64,000 nucleotides of DNA from Amorphoplanes digitatis. Its GTDB lineage: Bacteria > Actinomycetota > Actinomycetes > Mycobacteriales > Micromonosporaceae. The position numbers and the translations under genes were made by a program. Positions 52,623 through 60,176 of the stretch are shown in pieces; within the stretch, counting starts at the first letter, position 1; each line of letters begins with the position of its first letter. A model generated the notes under the pieces. It ran no database searches. It saw only the letters and a program-made list of their open reading frames with translations, and had not been told where the DNA came from. The stretch covers positions 1,674,001 to 1,738,000 of the forward strand of contig NZ_JACHNH010000001.1 in assembly GCF_014205335.1 (NCBI RefSeq). The letters are read 5' to 3'.

Positions 52623-53186
52623 TCACCGCGGGAAGGTCTGTACGGCCCGCAGCGCGCCCGATGACGAGCCCTCGAACCTGAGGACCTCGCGTGCCTGCTC
52701 GTCGGTCAGTTCTCTTCTGCTCAACGCGCTCACGCCGGCGGCCGGCAGGCAATCGTGGTCCTGGCTCATCCACATTCCCAGCATCGGCGCGGTGTTGGAC
52801 GGCAGCCGCTCGAGGTACCGCATCACCACCGTGTGGTCGTGCGGGCTCCCGGACAGCGACAGCACGAGGTGTCCCTCGTAGCTCACCCGTCCCGCGTAGC
52901 TGAGATCGGTGACCTCACCGTCGGGGTGTGTCTCGTGCTGCACGACGACGGCCATGAGCGCGTTCTTGAAACCCGGCCGGATGGTCACGGCCGCGCGGCC
53001 GAGGATCACCTGGCCGTGCCGGAACGTGTAGTGGTACTCGTACCAGGTACCCAGCAGATGTTGGTGATCGTTGCGCGCACGCAGGTACCTGATCGGCGAC
53101 GACCACCAGGTCACCGACGCGCCGACCAGGGCGCCGACGAGAGTCACGATGATCCAGTTGGGTTCCTGCGACAGGGCGATGAGCAT
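52623..53186 (-). CDS. Hypothetical membrane-anchored protein (187 aa)
   Basis: Unrecognised protein with one N-terminal membrane helix (WIIVTLVGALVGASVTWW) and a cytoplasmic beta-rich domain (HLLGTWYEYHYTFRHGQVIL, YAGRVSYEGHLVLSLSG). ATG 53186 has GGGAG with a five-base spacer; the frame continues to a GTG at 53246. No family or function is recognised. It converges with the MarR gene three bases away. Confidence 0.55.
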   Translation of the reverse strand: MLIALSQEPNWIIVTLVGALVGASVTWWSSPIRYLRARNDHQHLLGTWYEYHYTFRHGQVILGRAAVTIRPGFKNALMAVVVQHETHPDGEVTDLSYAGRVSYEGHLVLSLSGSPHDHTVVMRYLERLPSNTAPMLGMWMSQDHDCLPAAGVSALSRRELTDEQAREVLRFEGSSSGALRAVQTFPR

Positions 53187-53265
53187 GCCGGCTCCCGGTC
53201 TGGTCTGGCCCTTCAACCAGTCCACCTGAATCCAGCCTGAAGTCACCTGTCAAACACGAAACCCC

Positions 53266-54066
53266 TTACGGCTTACGGGCGACACCGCCGAACATCGCGA
53301 TGTGTGCCGGGTCCGGCCGCGGCTCCGGCTCGTCCTCGGCGCGCCACTCGCTGACCGCGGCCACGCCGGGTTCGACGAGCTCGAGTCCGTCGAAGAGGGC
53401 GGTGAACTCGGCCCGGTCCCGCGGCCAGACGTTGGTGATGCCGGCGGCCAGGGCCGCGTCGTAGGCCGCCGCCATCTCCGGACCGAGGAAGTCCTTGGTG
53501 GCGTTCGTGATCACCAGGAAGCTGCCGCTGGGGAGGGCGTCCATCAGGGTGCGCACGAGCGGCGCGCCGGCTCCGTACCCCTCGATGAAGTGCAGGACGG
53601 CCACCAGCATGAGCGCGACGGGCCGGCCGAGATCGAGGGTCTCCCGCAGGGCCGGGTCCGCGACGATGGCCTCGGGCGACCGCAGGTCGGCCTCGAGGTA
53701 GGTGGTTCTGCCCTCCGGCGTGCTGTTCAGCAACGCCCGCGCGTGCACCATGACCATGGGGTCGTTGTCGACGTAGACGACGCGGCTCTCGGGCGCGATG
53801 CGCTGCGCGACCTCGTGGGTGTTGTCGGCGGTCGGCAGGCCGGTGCCGATGTCCAGGAACTGCCGGATGCCCGCCTCGGCGACCAGGTAGCGCGTCGCCC
53901 GCTGGAGGAAGCGGCGATTCTCCAGCGCCGCGATCCGGGCGGTCGGGAAGGACTTGAGGATCTCGTCCCCGGAGGCGCGGTCGACCGCGAAGTTGTCCTT
54001 GCCGCCGAGCCAGTAGTTGTACCGGCGGGCCGGCTGAGCGGTCGAGCTGTCGATCTGGTCGCTCAC
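53266..54066 (-). CDS. DUF574-type SAM-dependent methyltransferase
   Basis: A 266-residue protein of the actinomycete DUF574 family: ARRYNYWLGGKDNFAVDRAS at the N-terminus, RQFLDIGTGLPTADNTHEVA as SAM-binding motif I and RVVYVDNDPMVMVHARALL as the adjoining strand. GTG 54066 has GGAGG with a five-base spacer; an ATG at 54078 without one is the alternative. The methyl acceptor is unknown. Confidence 0.88.
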   Translation of the reverse strand: MSDQIDSSTAQPARRYNYWLGGKDNFAVDRASGDEILKSFPTARIAALENRRFLQRATRYLVAEAGIRQFLDIGTGLPTADNTHEVAQRIAPESRVVYVDNDPMVMVHARALLNSTPEGRTTYLEADLRSPEAIVADPALRETLDLGRPVALMLVAVLHFIEGYGAGAPLVRTLMDALPSGSFLVITNATKDFLGPEMAAAYDAALAAGITNVWPRDRAEFTALFDGLELVEPGVAAVSEWRAEDEPEPRPDPAHIAMFGGVARKP

Positions 54067-54210
54067 GGGGACCTCCATGGTGGACTTTGCCGAGCATCGT
54101 AGGGCGTCAATGCACGGCACCGCCGCCCCCGCCGGCGCCGAGGTGACCGGGTCGGTGCCGGAAACCGCCGGTCCTGGGCGGTGCCCCGGATTTTCTGGCA
54201 AGGTAGTCGG

Positions 54211-55311
54211 ATGAACGCCAAGATCGGTTCCTACCTTGCCCGGTGGACGGCGTGGATTCCGGTGCTGGCCGTCGTGGCGCTCATCCTGACCTGGGGCCGC
54301 GAACTGCCGGCGCCGCTTGTGATCATCAGCGGCACGCTGCTGGCCGGCGCGGTGCTCGCGGCCGTGCACCACGCGGAGGTGGTCGCGCACAAGGTCGGCG
54401 AGCCCTTCGGCTCGCTGGTCCTGGCCGTCGCCGTCACCGTCATCGAGGTCGCCCTGATCGTCACCCTGATGATCACCGGTCCCGAGAAGTCACAGGCACT
54501 TGCCCGCGACACCGTCTTCGCCGCCGTGATGATCACCTGCAACGGCATCCTGGGCCTGTCCCTGCTGGTCGGAGCGGTCCGCCGCCGCTTCGCGGTCTTC
54601 AATCCGGAGGGTACGGGCGGAGCACTGGCCGCCGTCGCCACGATCGCCACACTGGGCCTGGTCCTGCCCAGCTTCACCACCAGCCGCCCGGGCGCGCAGT
54701 TCTCGCCGGCGCAGCTGGCCTTCGCGGCGGTGGCCTCGCTCGCCCTGTACCTGCTCTTCGTGCTGGTACAGACGCACCGGCACCGCGACTACTTCCTGCC
54801 GATCACGACCGCCGGCAAGGTGATCGAGGAAGAGGACCACCTGGAACCGCCCACCGGCCGGGCGGCGATGGCCAGCCTCGGCTTCCTCCTGGTGGCCCTG
54901 GTCGCGGTCGTCGGCCTGGCCAAGGGCGTCTCACCCGCGATCGAGACGGGCGTGCTCAAGGCGGGGTGGCCGCCGGCCGTGGTCGGCCTGGTGATCGCCC
55001 TGCTGGTGCTGCTCCCGGAGACCATCGCGGCGGTACGCGCCGCCGCCCGCGACCGCATCCAGACCAGCCTGAACCTGGCGCTCGGCTCGGCGATGGCGAG
55101 CATCGGCCTGACCATCCCGGCCATCGCGATCGCCATGATCTGGCTGCCGGGCCCGCTGCTGCTCGGCCTGGGCGGCACGCAGATGGTGCTGCTGGCGCTG
55201 ACCGTGGTGGTGGGCACCCTGACGGTGGTACCGGGCCGCGCGAACGTCCTCCAGGGCGGCATCCACCTGAGCCTGCTGGCGGTCTTCCTCTTCCTCGCCG
55301 CCAGCCCGTAG
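54211..55311 (+). CDS. Ca2+/H+ antiporter, ChaA-like
   Basis: A 366-residue membrane protein with about eleven helices and the two conserved cation-exchanger repeats: GEPFGSLVLAVAVTVIEVAL and VVGLVIALLVLLPETIAAVR, each carrying an acidic residue needed for ion exchange. It would export Ca2+ (or Na+/K+) using the proton gradient. ATG 54211 gives the normal length; a start at 54181 would add ten residues. Confidence 0.88.
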   Translation: MNAKIGSYLARWTAWIPVLAVVALILTWGRELPAPLVIISGTLLAGAVLAAVHHAEVVAHKVGEPFGSLVLAVAVTVIEVALIVTLMITGPEKSQALARDTVFAAVMITCNGILGLSLLVGAVRRRFAVFNPEGTGGALAAVATIATLGLVLPSFTTSRPGAQFSPAQLAFAAVASLALYLLFVLVQTHRHRDYFLPITTAGKVIEEEDHLEPPTGRAAMASLGFLLVALVAVVGLAKGVSPAIETGVLKAGWPPAVVGLVIALLVLLPETIAAVRAAARDRIQTSLNLALGSAMASIGLTIPAIAIAMIWLPGPLLLGLGGTQMVLLALTVVVGTLTVVPGRANVLQGGIHLSLLAVFLFLAASP

Positions 55312-55358
55312 CCCACGAGGCGGATCAGCCGGTCCACCGAAGGAAGCGGTCGAACAGG

Positions 55359-55613
55359 TCACTGGCCGTCGGCCGCCCCCGGCTCGGAGTGGGAGGGGTG
55401 TTCGGCGGCCCAGGCCAGTCGGTCGTCCTCGTCGGAGAGGCTGAGGTCGGCGCCCAACGCGACGCCCAGGCGGGCCGCCGTTTCCGCGGCCGGGTTGCGG
55501 CGGCCCGTCTCCAGGTCGTGGAGGTGGCCACGCGAGTAGTGGACCTGCGCGGCCAGCTCACGCAGCGACAGCCCGGCGGTCCGCCTGGCGACTCGGAGCC
55601 GTTCGTGCCACAT
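55359..55613 (-). CDS. XRE-family helix-turn-helix protein (84 aa)
   Basis: A small DNA-binding protein: WHERLRVARRTAGLSLRELA, AQVHYSRGHLHDLETGRRNP is the HTH with recognition helix, and AARLGVALGADLSL follows. There is no sensory domain. GGGGTGG precedes the ATG. It is just downstream of a possible 56-residue gene on the same strand. Confidence 0.8.
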   Translation of the reverse strand: MWHERLRVARRTAGLSLRELAAQVHYSRGHLHDLETGRRNPAAETAARLGVALGADLSLSDEDDRLAWAAEHPSHSEPGAADGQ

Positions 55614-55679
55614 CGGACCACCCCGCTGGTTGACCCATCCCTGCCAGCGATACGGCGCTGTCGGGCAGGACTCGGAACG

Positions 55680-55850
55680 TCACCTGTCGAGCCAAGGAGG
55701 GACGGGCCATTGGGCGGCCGTCTTCAGCAGTCGCATCCGAGCGGCACACCGTTCGGCCTCCTGGGCCGCCGCAGCGGCATCGAGCACCGCCTGTCGTTGC
55801 CGCTTGGACCACCGGGTCAATAGCCAGGTCTGCTGCCGCCGTCGCGTCAC
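55680..55850 (-). CDS. Possible small basic protein (56 aa)
   Basis: GTG 55850 opens a 56-codon frame reading TRRRQQTWLLTRWSKRQRQ, then AVLDAAAAAQEAERCAARM and a C-terminal AAQWPVPPWLDR before TGA. An in-frame TGA lies six bases upstream, so it cannot be longer. The composition (amphipathic alanine-rich helix, basic start) looks like protein, unlike other frames here. It ends 67 bases before the XRE gene start and could be co-transcribed. Confidence 0.4.
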   Translation of the reverse strand: MTRRRQQTWLLTRWSKRQRQAVLDAAAAAQEAERCAARMRLLKTAAQWPVPPWLDR

Positions 55851-56054
55851 CGTTCAGCCCGCCCTTGATCAATGGGGACAGCGGCTGAGGTCGAAATGTC
55901 AGGACGCCGTCTCCAGACGCAGCGTCGCGCCTCACGCACGGGGAACGGCAGGGTCATCGCGTTGCCATCGTTGGCAACACTGGCGGTGGCAACGCTCAGC
56001 TTTCCCGCGGCTCTCACCCCATGCTTCACGAGCGCCGGGACGTAGGGTCGGCTC
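55851..56054. other. Intergenic stretch with no gene seen
   Basis: This stretch is less GC-rich than the average; it includes TAGGGT (56043-56048), a -10-like box six bases before the DinB gene ATG. No coding signal is convincing. Confidence 0.35.
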
Positions 56055-56549
56055 ATGATCGAGTCGCAGCGTGAACGGGTGCCGCTCAATGACGGCGGTG
56101 AGCTGGATACGGCGCTGGCGTTTCTGGCTTTTGCGCGGTCCTGTGTGCTGAAGAAGCTGAGTGGGCTGGACGAGGAGCAGGTGCGGCGGCGCCTGGTCGT
56201 GTCCGGCACGACGCTGCTGGGGCTGGTGCAGCACCTGGTCGACGCCGAGCGGTACTGGTTCGGATACACATTGGCCGGTGACCCGCGATACGCCGAGGTC
56301 ACGTTCGACATGGTGGTCGCGCCGGAGCGGTCCGTGGATCAGGTCATCGCGGACTACCGCACCGCTATCGCCGAGAGCGACGCCCACATCCGCGCGGCGG
56401 GCGGCCCCGAGGCCCGTACCGCCAACCCGGTGAACGACGAGCCGCGCACGCTGCGCTGGGTGCTCGCCCACGTGACGGGCGAGACGGTCCGGCACGCCGG
56501 GCACGCCGATATCCTGCGGGAGCTCATCGACGGCGTGACGGGTCGCTGA
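56055..56549 (+). CDS. DinB-family protein (DUF664-like)
   Basis: A 164-residue four-helix-bundle protein: TTLLGLVQHLVDAERYWFGY with the first metal-binding His, and HVTGETVRHAGHADILRELI with two more His. DinB/DUF664 members include mycothiol-dependent enzymes and proteins of unknown role. The message may be leaderless. It converges with the LacI-family gene directly after its stop. Confidence 0.85.
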   Translation: MIESQRERVPLNDGGELDTALAFLAFARSCVLKKLSGLDEEQVRRRLVVSGTTLLGLVQHLVDAERYWFGYTLAGDPRYAEVTFDMVVAPERSVDQVIADYRTAIAESDAHIRAAGGPEARTANPVNDEPRTLRWVLAHVTGETVRHAGHADILRELIDGVTGR

Positions 56550-57608
56550 TCACGCCGACTGGCGTAGTACCAGGGTCGGCTCGTAGATGACCGAGGAGAT
56601 CCGCATGCTCGGGTCGTCGATCCGGGCCAGCAGCAGCCGCGCGCTCTCGGCCGCCATGTCCTCCAGCGGGTGCCGCACCGTGGTCAGCGCCGGGCTCGCC
56701 GCCACCGCCGCGCTGCTGTCGTCGAAGCCCACCATCGCGACGTCGTCCGGCACCCGCCGGCCCGCGTCGCGCAGCGCGAGCAGTGCGCCGAGCGCCATCA
56801 GGTCGTTGGCCACGAAGACGCCGTCGATGCCGGGGTTCTCGGCGAGCAGGGCGCGCATCGCGACCTCGCCGCTCTCCTGGGTGAAGTTGCCGGAGGCCAG
56901 CGGCACCCAGGCGTGGCCGTGCCGGGCCATCGAGCGGCGGAACCCGGCGATCCGGTCGTTGCTGGCCGGCACGTCCGCCGGGCCCGAGATCATCCCGATC
57001 AGCTGGCAGCCGCGTTCGACCAGGTGGTCGGCGGCCAGGGACGCGCCCGTGTCGTTCGCCAGGTCGACGTAGTTGATCGGCACCGGGTCGGCCGGGCGGC
57101 CGATCATCACCGCGGGGACGCCCACGTCCGTGAGCATCCGCGGTAGCGGGTCGTGGCCGGGCAGGGACAGCACGATCACGCCGTCCGCCTGGCCGTGGCG
57201 CAGGTCGCCGACGAGCCGGGTGCGCTGCTCCTCCGTGCCGACGATCTGGAGGGCGAGCTGGATCCCCGCGGCCCGCAGCACGCTCATCAGGCCGCCGACC
57301 ACCCGGCCGAAGTACGGGTCCGCGAAGAACCGGCCCATGAACGGGTCGTCGTCGTGCGACTCGGAGTCGGAGACGACGAGCGCCACCGTGCCCGTCCGGC
57401 GGGTGACCAGCGAGCGGGCCAGCCGGTTCGGCACGTAGCCGGTCTGGCCGACCGCGTTCCACACCATCTCGTGCAGCTGCGGGTCAACGTTGCGGATGCC
57501 GTTGATCACCCGGGACACGGTGGCCCGGGAGACGCCGGCGACCCGGGCCACGTCCTCGAGGGTCGGCAGTCGCTCGCCGACGGGCACCCGCCCGGTGCCG
57601 GCGGTCAT
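56550..57608 (-). CDS. LacI-family transcriptional regulator
   Basis: A 352-residue repressor: HTH TLEDVARVAGVSRATVSRVI, hinge LARSLVTRRTG, and a periplasmic-binding-like ligand domain (SESHDDDPFMGRFFADPYFG, DGVIVLSLPGHDPLPRML, AMVGFDDSSAAVAASPALTT). An operator-like palindrome of LacI type lies 46 bases before the start and two nearly identical ones lie before the secreted-protein genes at 57887 and 60177. It therefore probably represses those genes and itself. The frame is open to 57785, but ATG 57608 fits family length. The sugar ligand is not identifiable. Confidence 0.9.
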   Translation of the reverse strand: MTAGTGRVPVGERLPTLEDVARVAGVSRATVSRVINGIRNVDPQLHEMVWNAVGQTGYVPNRLARSLVTRRTGTVALVVSDSESHDDDPFMGRFFADPYFGRVVGGLMSVLRAAGIQLALQIVGTEEQRTRLVGDLRHGQADGVIVLSLPGHDPLPRMLTDVGVPAVMIGRPADPVPINYVDLANDTGASLAADHLVERGCQLIGMISGPADVPASNDRIAGFRRSMARHGHAWVPLASGNFTQESGEVAMRALLAENPGIDGVFVANDLMALGALLALRDAGRRVPDDVAMVGFDDSSAAVAASPALTTVRHPLEDMAAESARLLLARIDDPSMRISSVIYEPTLVLRQSA

Positions 57609-57653
57609 CGGGTCGCGTTCCGGGTCTGCATAACAGTTTTTATAGCACACGTT

Positions 57654-57667
57654 GGAGAGCGCTCTCC
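57654..57667. promoter_or_regulatory. LacI-type operator upstream of the LacI-family gene
   Basis: GGAGAGCGCTCTCC is a perfect 14-base palindrome within TTGGAGAGCGCTCTCCGAA. On the minus strand a TATAAA-like -10 lies just downstream, so binding would affect the regulator's own transcription. Confidence 0.75.
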
Positions 57668-57724
57668 GAAACGGCCCTGACGGCCCGGTCGCGGGCCGCC
57701 GGGTTCCGGATCTGCCTCGGCATA

Positions 57725-57770
57725 TTGACGGACGTGCAACCTTGGCGTAACACTTCGGAAAGCGCTCTCC
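57725..57770 (+). promoter_or_regulatory. Promoter with LacI-type operator for the 57887 gene
   Basis: TTGACG (57725-57730), 17 bases, TAACAC (57748-57753), then GGAAAGCGCTCTCC (57757-57770) over the expected start of transcription. The promoter and operator match the arrangement at 60055-60107. Confidence 0.7.
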
Positions 57771-57886
57771 AAGTACGTCCCGCATCGCCCGGCCGATCCC
57801 CGCGTCGCCGTGGCGTGGCGCTCCGCCACGCCGTCATGCCGGCGCCAGGCCGGGTGAGGCACTCGTCCTCATCCCCGGGAGAACTC

Positions 57887-59290
57887 ATGAGATCAGGGAA
57901 AAGCCGGCTCAGACGGCTCGTCGCGCCGCTCGGCGTGGCCGCCGTCGTCGGATCGCTGCTGGTGGCGGGGGTCCAGTCGGCGCACGCCGCCGACAGCCTG
58001 CTGTCACAGGGCAGGCCGGCCCTCGCCTCCTCGCTGGAGAACGGTGAATCGCCCGCGGCCGCCGCGGTCGACGGCCGCGCGGACACCCGATGGGGCAGCC
58101 AGTGGGCCGACCCGCAGTGGCTGCGCGTCGACCTCGGCGCCACCGCGACGGTCACCCAGGTCGTGTTGCAGTGGGAGGCCGCGTACGCGCGGGCCTTCCA
58201 GGTGCAGACCTCGCCCGACGGCAACGCCTGGACCACCATCTACAGCACCACGACGGCGACCGGCGGCACCCAGACGCTGGCGGTCAGCGGCTCCGGCCGG
58301 TACGTGCGCATGTACGGCACCCAGCGCGGCACCGGCTACGGCTACTCGCTGTACGAGTTCAAGGTGTACGGCACGAGCAGCGCACCGCCGCCGACCGGCG
58401 GTGCCGGCTACGTCCTGGCCAACCCGCCGGTCACCGGCGTGGTCCCGTCCACGGCCACCCCGCCGGCGACGAATCCGCCGACGACCCACCACGAGTTCCA
58501 GGCGAACTGCTCGGTGAGCCGGTCGAACCTGCCCGACGACCCGATCGTCTTCCCGAACCTGCCGGGCGCCTCGCACTCGCACACGTTCATGGGCAACACC
58601 ACCACGAACGCGGCGACGACCCTGGCCAGCCTGAACGCGGGCGGGACCTCCTGCATCACGCCGGGTGACAAGACCGGCTACTGGATGCCGACGCTGCTCA
58701 ACGGCGACACCGCCGTTCAGCCGGTCGGCCGTCAGGTCATCTACTACAAGAGTGGCGTGATCGACTACCGCAGCGTCCGCCCGTCCCCGCCCGGCCTGCG
58801 GTACGTCGTGGGCAGCCCGGCGGCGACGCTTGACGAGTTCAAGAACGCGCCCGGCGCGGTCGAGGGCTGGGAGTGCGGCGACAGCGTCCGTAACTGGGAC
58901 TTCCCGGGTTCGTGCCCGGCGGGCACCCAGCTGAACATCCGCTACCAGGCACCGAGCTGCTGGGACGGCATCTACCTGGACACGCCGGACCACAAGAGCC
59001 ACATGGCGTACCCGACCGTCGGCGTCTGCCCGGCCAGCCACCCGGTGGCCGTGCCGATGATCGAGTTCAAGATGGCGTTCCCGGTCAGCGGCAACATGTC
59101 GAACGTCCGGCTGTCGAGCGGGCGGGCCTACTCGTTCCACTACGACTTCTACAACGCGTGGGACGCGCCGACCCTCAACGCGCTCGTCAACCACTGCATC
59201 AGGGGCGGGCTGCAATGCGACCCGCGCGGTTTCGACCAGTACAAGCCGGATCGCGGCGCGGCCCTCAACGAGAACTACGTCCTGCCGTAA
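57887..59290 (+). CDS. Secreted F5/8-type-C (CBM) plus DUF1996 protein
   Basis: A 467-residue extracellular protein. Signal peptide (LGVAAVVGSLLVAGVQSAHA), then an F5/8 type C discoidin-like carbohydrate-binding domain around residues 40-165 (DTRWGSQWADPQWLRVDLGA, VQTSPDGNAWTTIYST, YGYSLYEFKVYGT), then a DUF1996 domain from about 190 (FQANCSVSRSNLPDDPIVFP, GASHSHTFMGN, HMAYPTVGVCP). DUF1996 members are secreted fungal and bacterial proteins of unknown activity. GGGAG precedes the ATG by a normal spacing. Under the LacI-type operator, so probably sugar-induced. Confidence 0.85.
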   Translation: MRSGKSRLRRLVAPLGVAAVVGSLLVAGVQSAHAADSLLSQGRPALASSLENGESPAAAAVDGRADTRWGSQWADPQWLRVDLGATATVTQVVLQWEAAYARAFQVQTSPDGNAWTTIYSTTTATGGTQTLAVSGSGRYVRMYGTQRGTGYGYSLYEFKVYGTSSAPPPTGGAGYVLANPPVTGVVPSTATPPATNPPTTHHEFQANCSVSRSNLPDDPIVFPNLPGASHSHTFMGNTTTNAATTLASLNAGGTSCITPGDKTGYWMPTLLNGDTAVQPVGRQVIYYKSGVIDYRSVRPSPPGLRYVVGSPAATLDEFKNAPGAVEGWECGDSVRNWDFPGSCPAGTQLNIRYQAPSCWDGIYLDTPDHKSHMAYPTVGVCPASHPVAVPMIEFKMAFPVSGNMSNVRLSSGRAYSFHYDFYNAWDAPTLNALVNHCIRGGLQCDPRGFDQYKPDRGAALNENYVLP

Positions 59291-59299
59291 CAGGAAACG

Positions 59300-59338
59300 A
59301 AATTCGTCCGGGCGTCGAAACCGGCGCCCGGACAATTT
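59300..59338 (+). terminator. Terminator after the DUF1996 gene
   Basis: AAATT-GTCCGGGCG and CGCCCGGAC-AATTT pair as a 14-base stem with one bulge and a ten-base loop (59306-59314 with 59325-59333). A second hairpin (CACCCGG 59344-59350, CCGGGTG 59361-59367) follows. Confidence 0.75.
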
Positions 59339-59397
59339 CCGGCCACCCGGAAAAAGGAAGCCGGGTGCAATTCTCACTGCCTTTCCGGTGTACGGGT

Positions 59398-59961
59398 TCA
59401 GCGCGCGGCGAGCCTCGGCAGGTACCGCTCCCGGCTGCTGATCACCTGTGCGGCGAGGGTCTTGGTCCGCGGCTCGACGCCGGCCTTCACCTCGCTCTCG
59501 GCCAGCTTCACGCCCTGCTCGAAGTGCGCCTTGAGGTGCCCGGCCAGCAGGGCGTCGAACGCCGCGCCCCTGGCCGCGGCCGCCGCGGTGACCTGCTCGG
59601 GTGTCACCATGCCCGGCATCGGCATGCCCTTGTGTGGGTTCTCGGACGGCAGTCCTGCCTGGTCGTGCAGTCCTTGCAGGGCGGCCAGCTCCTGGTCGTT
59701 GAAGGCCGCGACCTCCGCCGCGAGCGCCTTCGTCGCGGCGTTCGAGCTGTGCGTGGCGACCAGCTCGAGCAGCGGCCGCAGCTCCTCGTTCATGGCGATG
59801 TTGATCTCGACCCAGGCGAGGTCGGTGCCGCCGAAGACGCTTGTCGCGGACGGCGCGATTGAGGCCGGCGCCGGCGCGACGGTGCCGCCGTCGCAGGCCG
59901 CGGCGCCGAGCAGCACTGCCAGCAGGCAGCCGGTCGCGGCGGTGCGCTGCGCGAGGTTCAC
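59398..59961 (-). CDS. DUF305 domain lipoprotein
   Basis: A 187-residue protein with a lipoprotein signal (TGCLLAVLLGAAACDG; Cys23) and a DUF305 ferritin-like helical domain (AWVEINIAMNEELRPLLELV, KALAAEVAAFNDQELAAL, MPGMVTPEQVTAAA). Family members often have a Met/His-rich character and are linked to copper or redox stress; here the HKGMPMPGM segment keeps Met residues. GTG start. Between the two LacI-regulated genes but on the opposite strand. Confidence 0.8.
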   Translation of the reverse strand: MNLAQRTAATGCLLAVLLGAAACDGGTVAPAPASIAPSATSVFGGTDLAWVEINIAMNEELRPLLELVATHSSNAATKALAAEVAAFNDQELAALQGLHDQAGLPSENPHKGMPMPGMVTPEQVTAAAAARGAAFDALLAGHLKAHFEQGVKLAESEVKAGVEPRTKTLAAQVISSRERYLPRLAAR

Positions 59962-60054
59962 GCGAACTCCATTCGAAAGACAAGCGTCTTAGTCTCGGCG
60001 CCCCGGCCGGGGGTGTCAACGCGTCGCCGATTTCATTTCCGGAACCTCGGCGTA

Positions 60055-60107
60055 TTGACGTGGAACAACGGCGCCGTAACAATCGATTTACTTGGAGAGC
60101 GCTTTCC
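60055..60107 (+). promoter_or_regulatory. Promoter with LacI-type operator for the 60177 gene
   Basis: TTGACG (60055-60060), 16 bases, TAACAA (60077-60082), then GGAGAGCGCTTTCC (60094-60107) just downstream. The extended site CTTGGAGAGCGCTTTCCAAA is a near-perfect palindrome. Confidence 0.7.
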
Positions 60108-60176
60108 AAAGATCATTCTGTGGTGGCCTTCTCGATCCCGCCAGCGGGTGCCGCCCCCGTCATGACAGGTAGGACC

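Noticed and set aside
55630-56058. 142-codon plus-strand open frame before the DinB gene
   Set aside because: Translation is Cys/His/Trp/Arg-rich and unlike protein; it is antisense to the better 56-codon frame.
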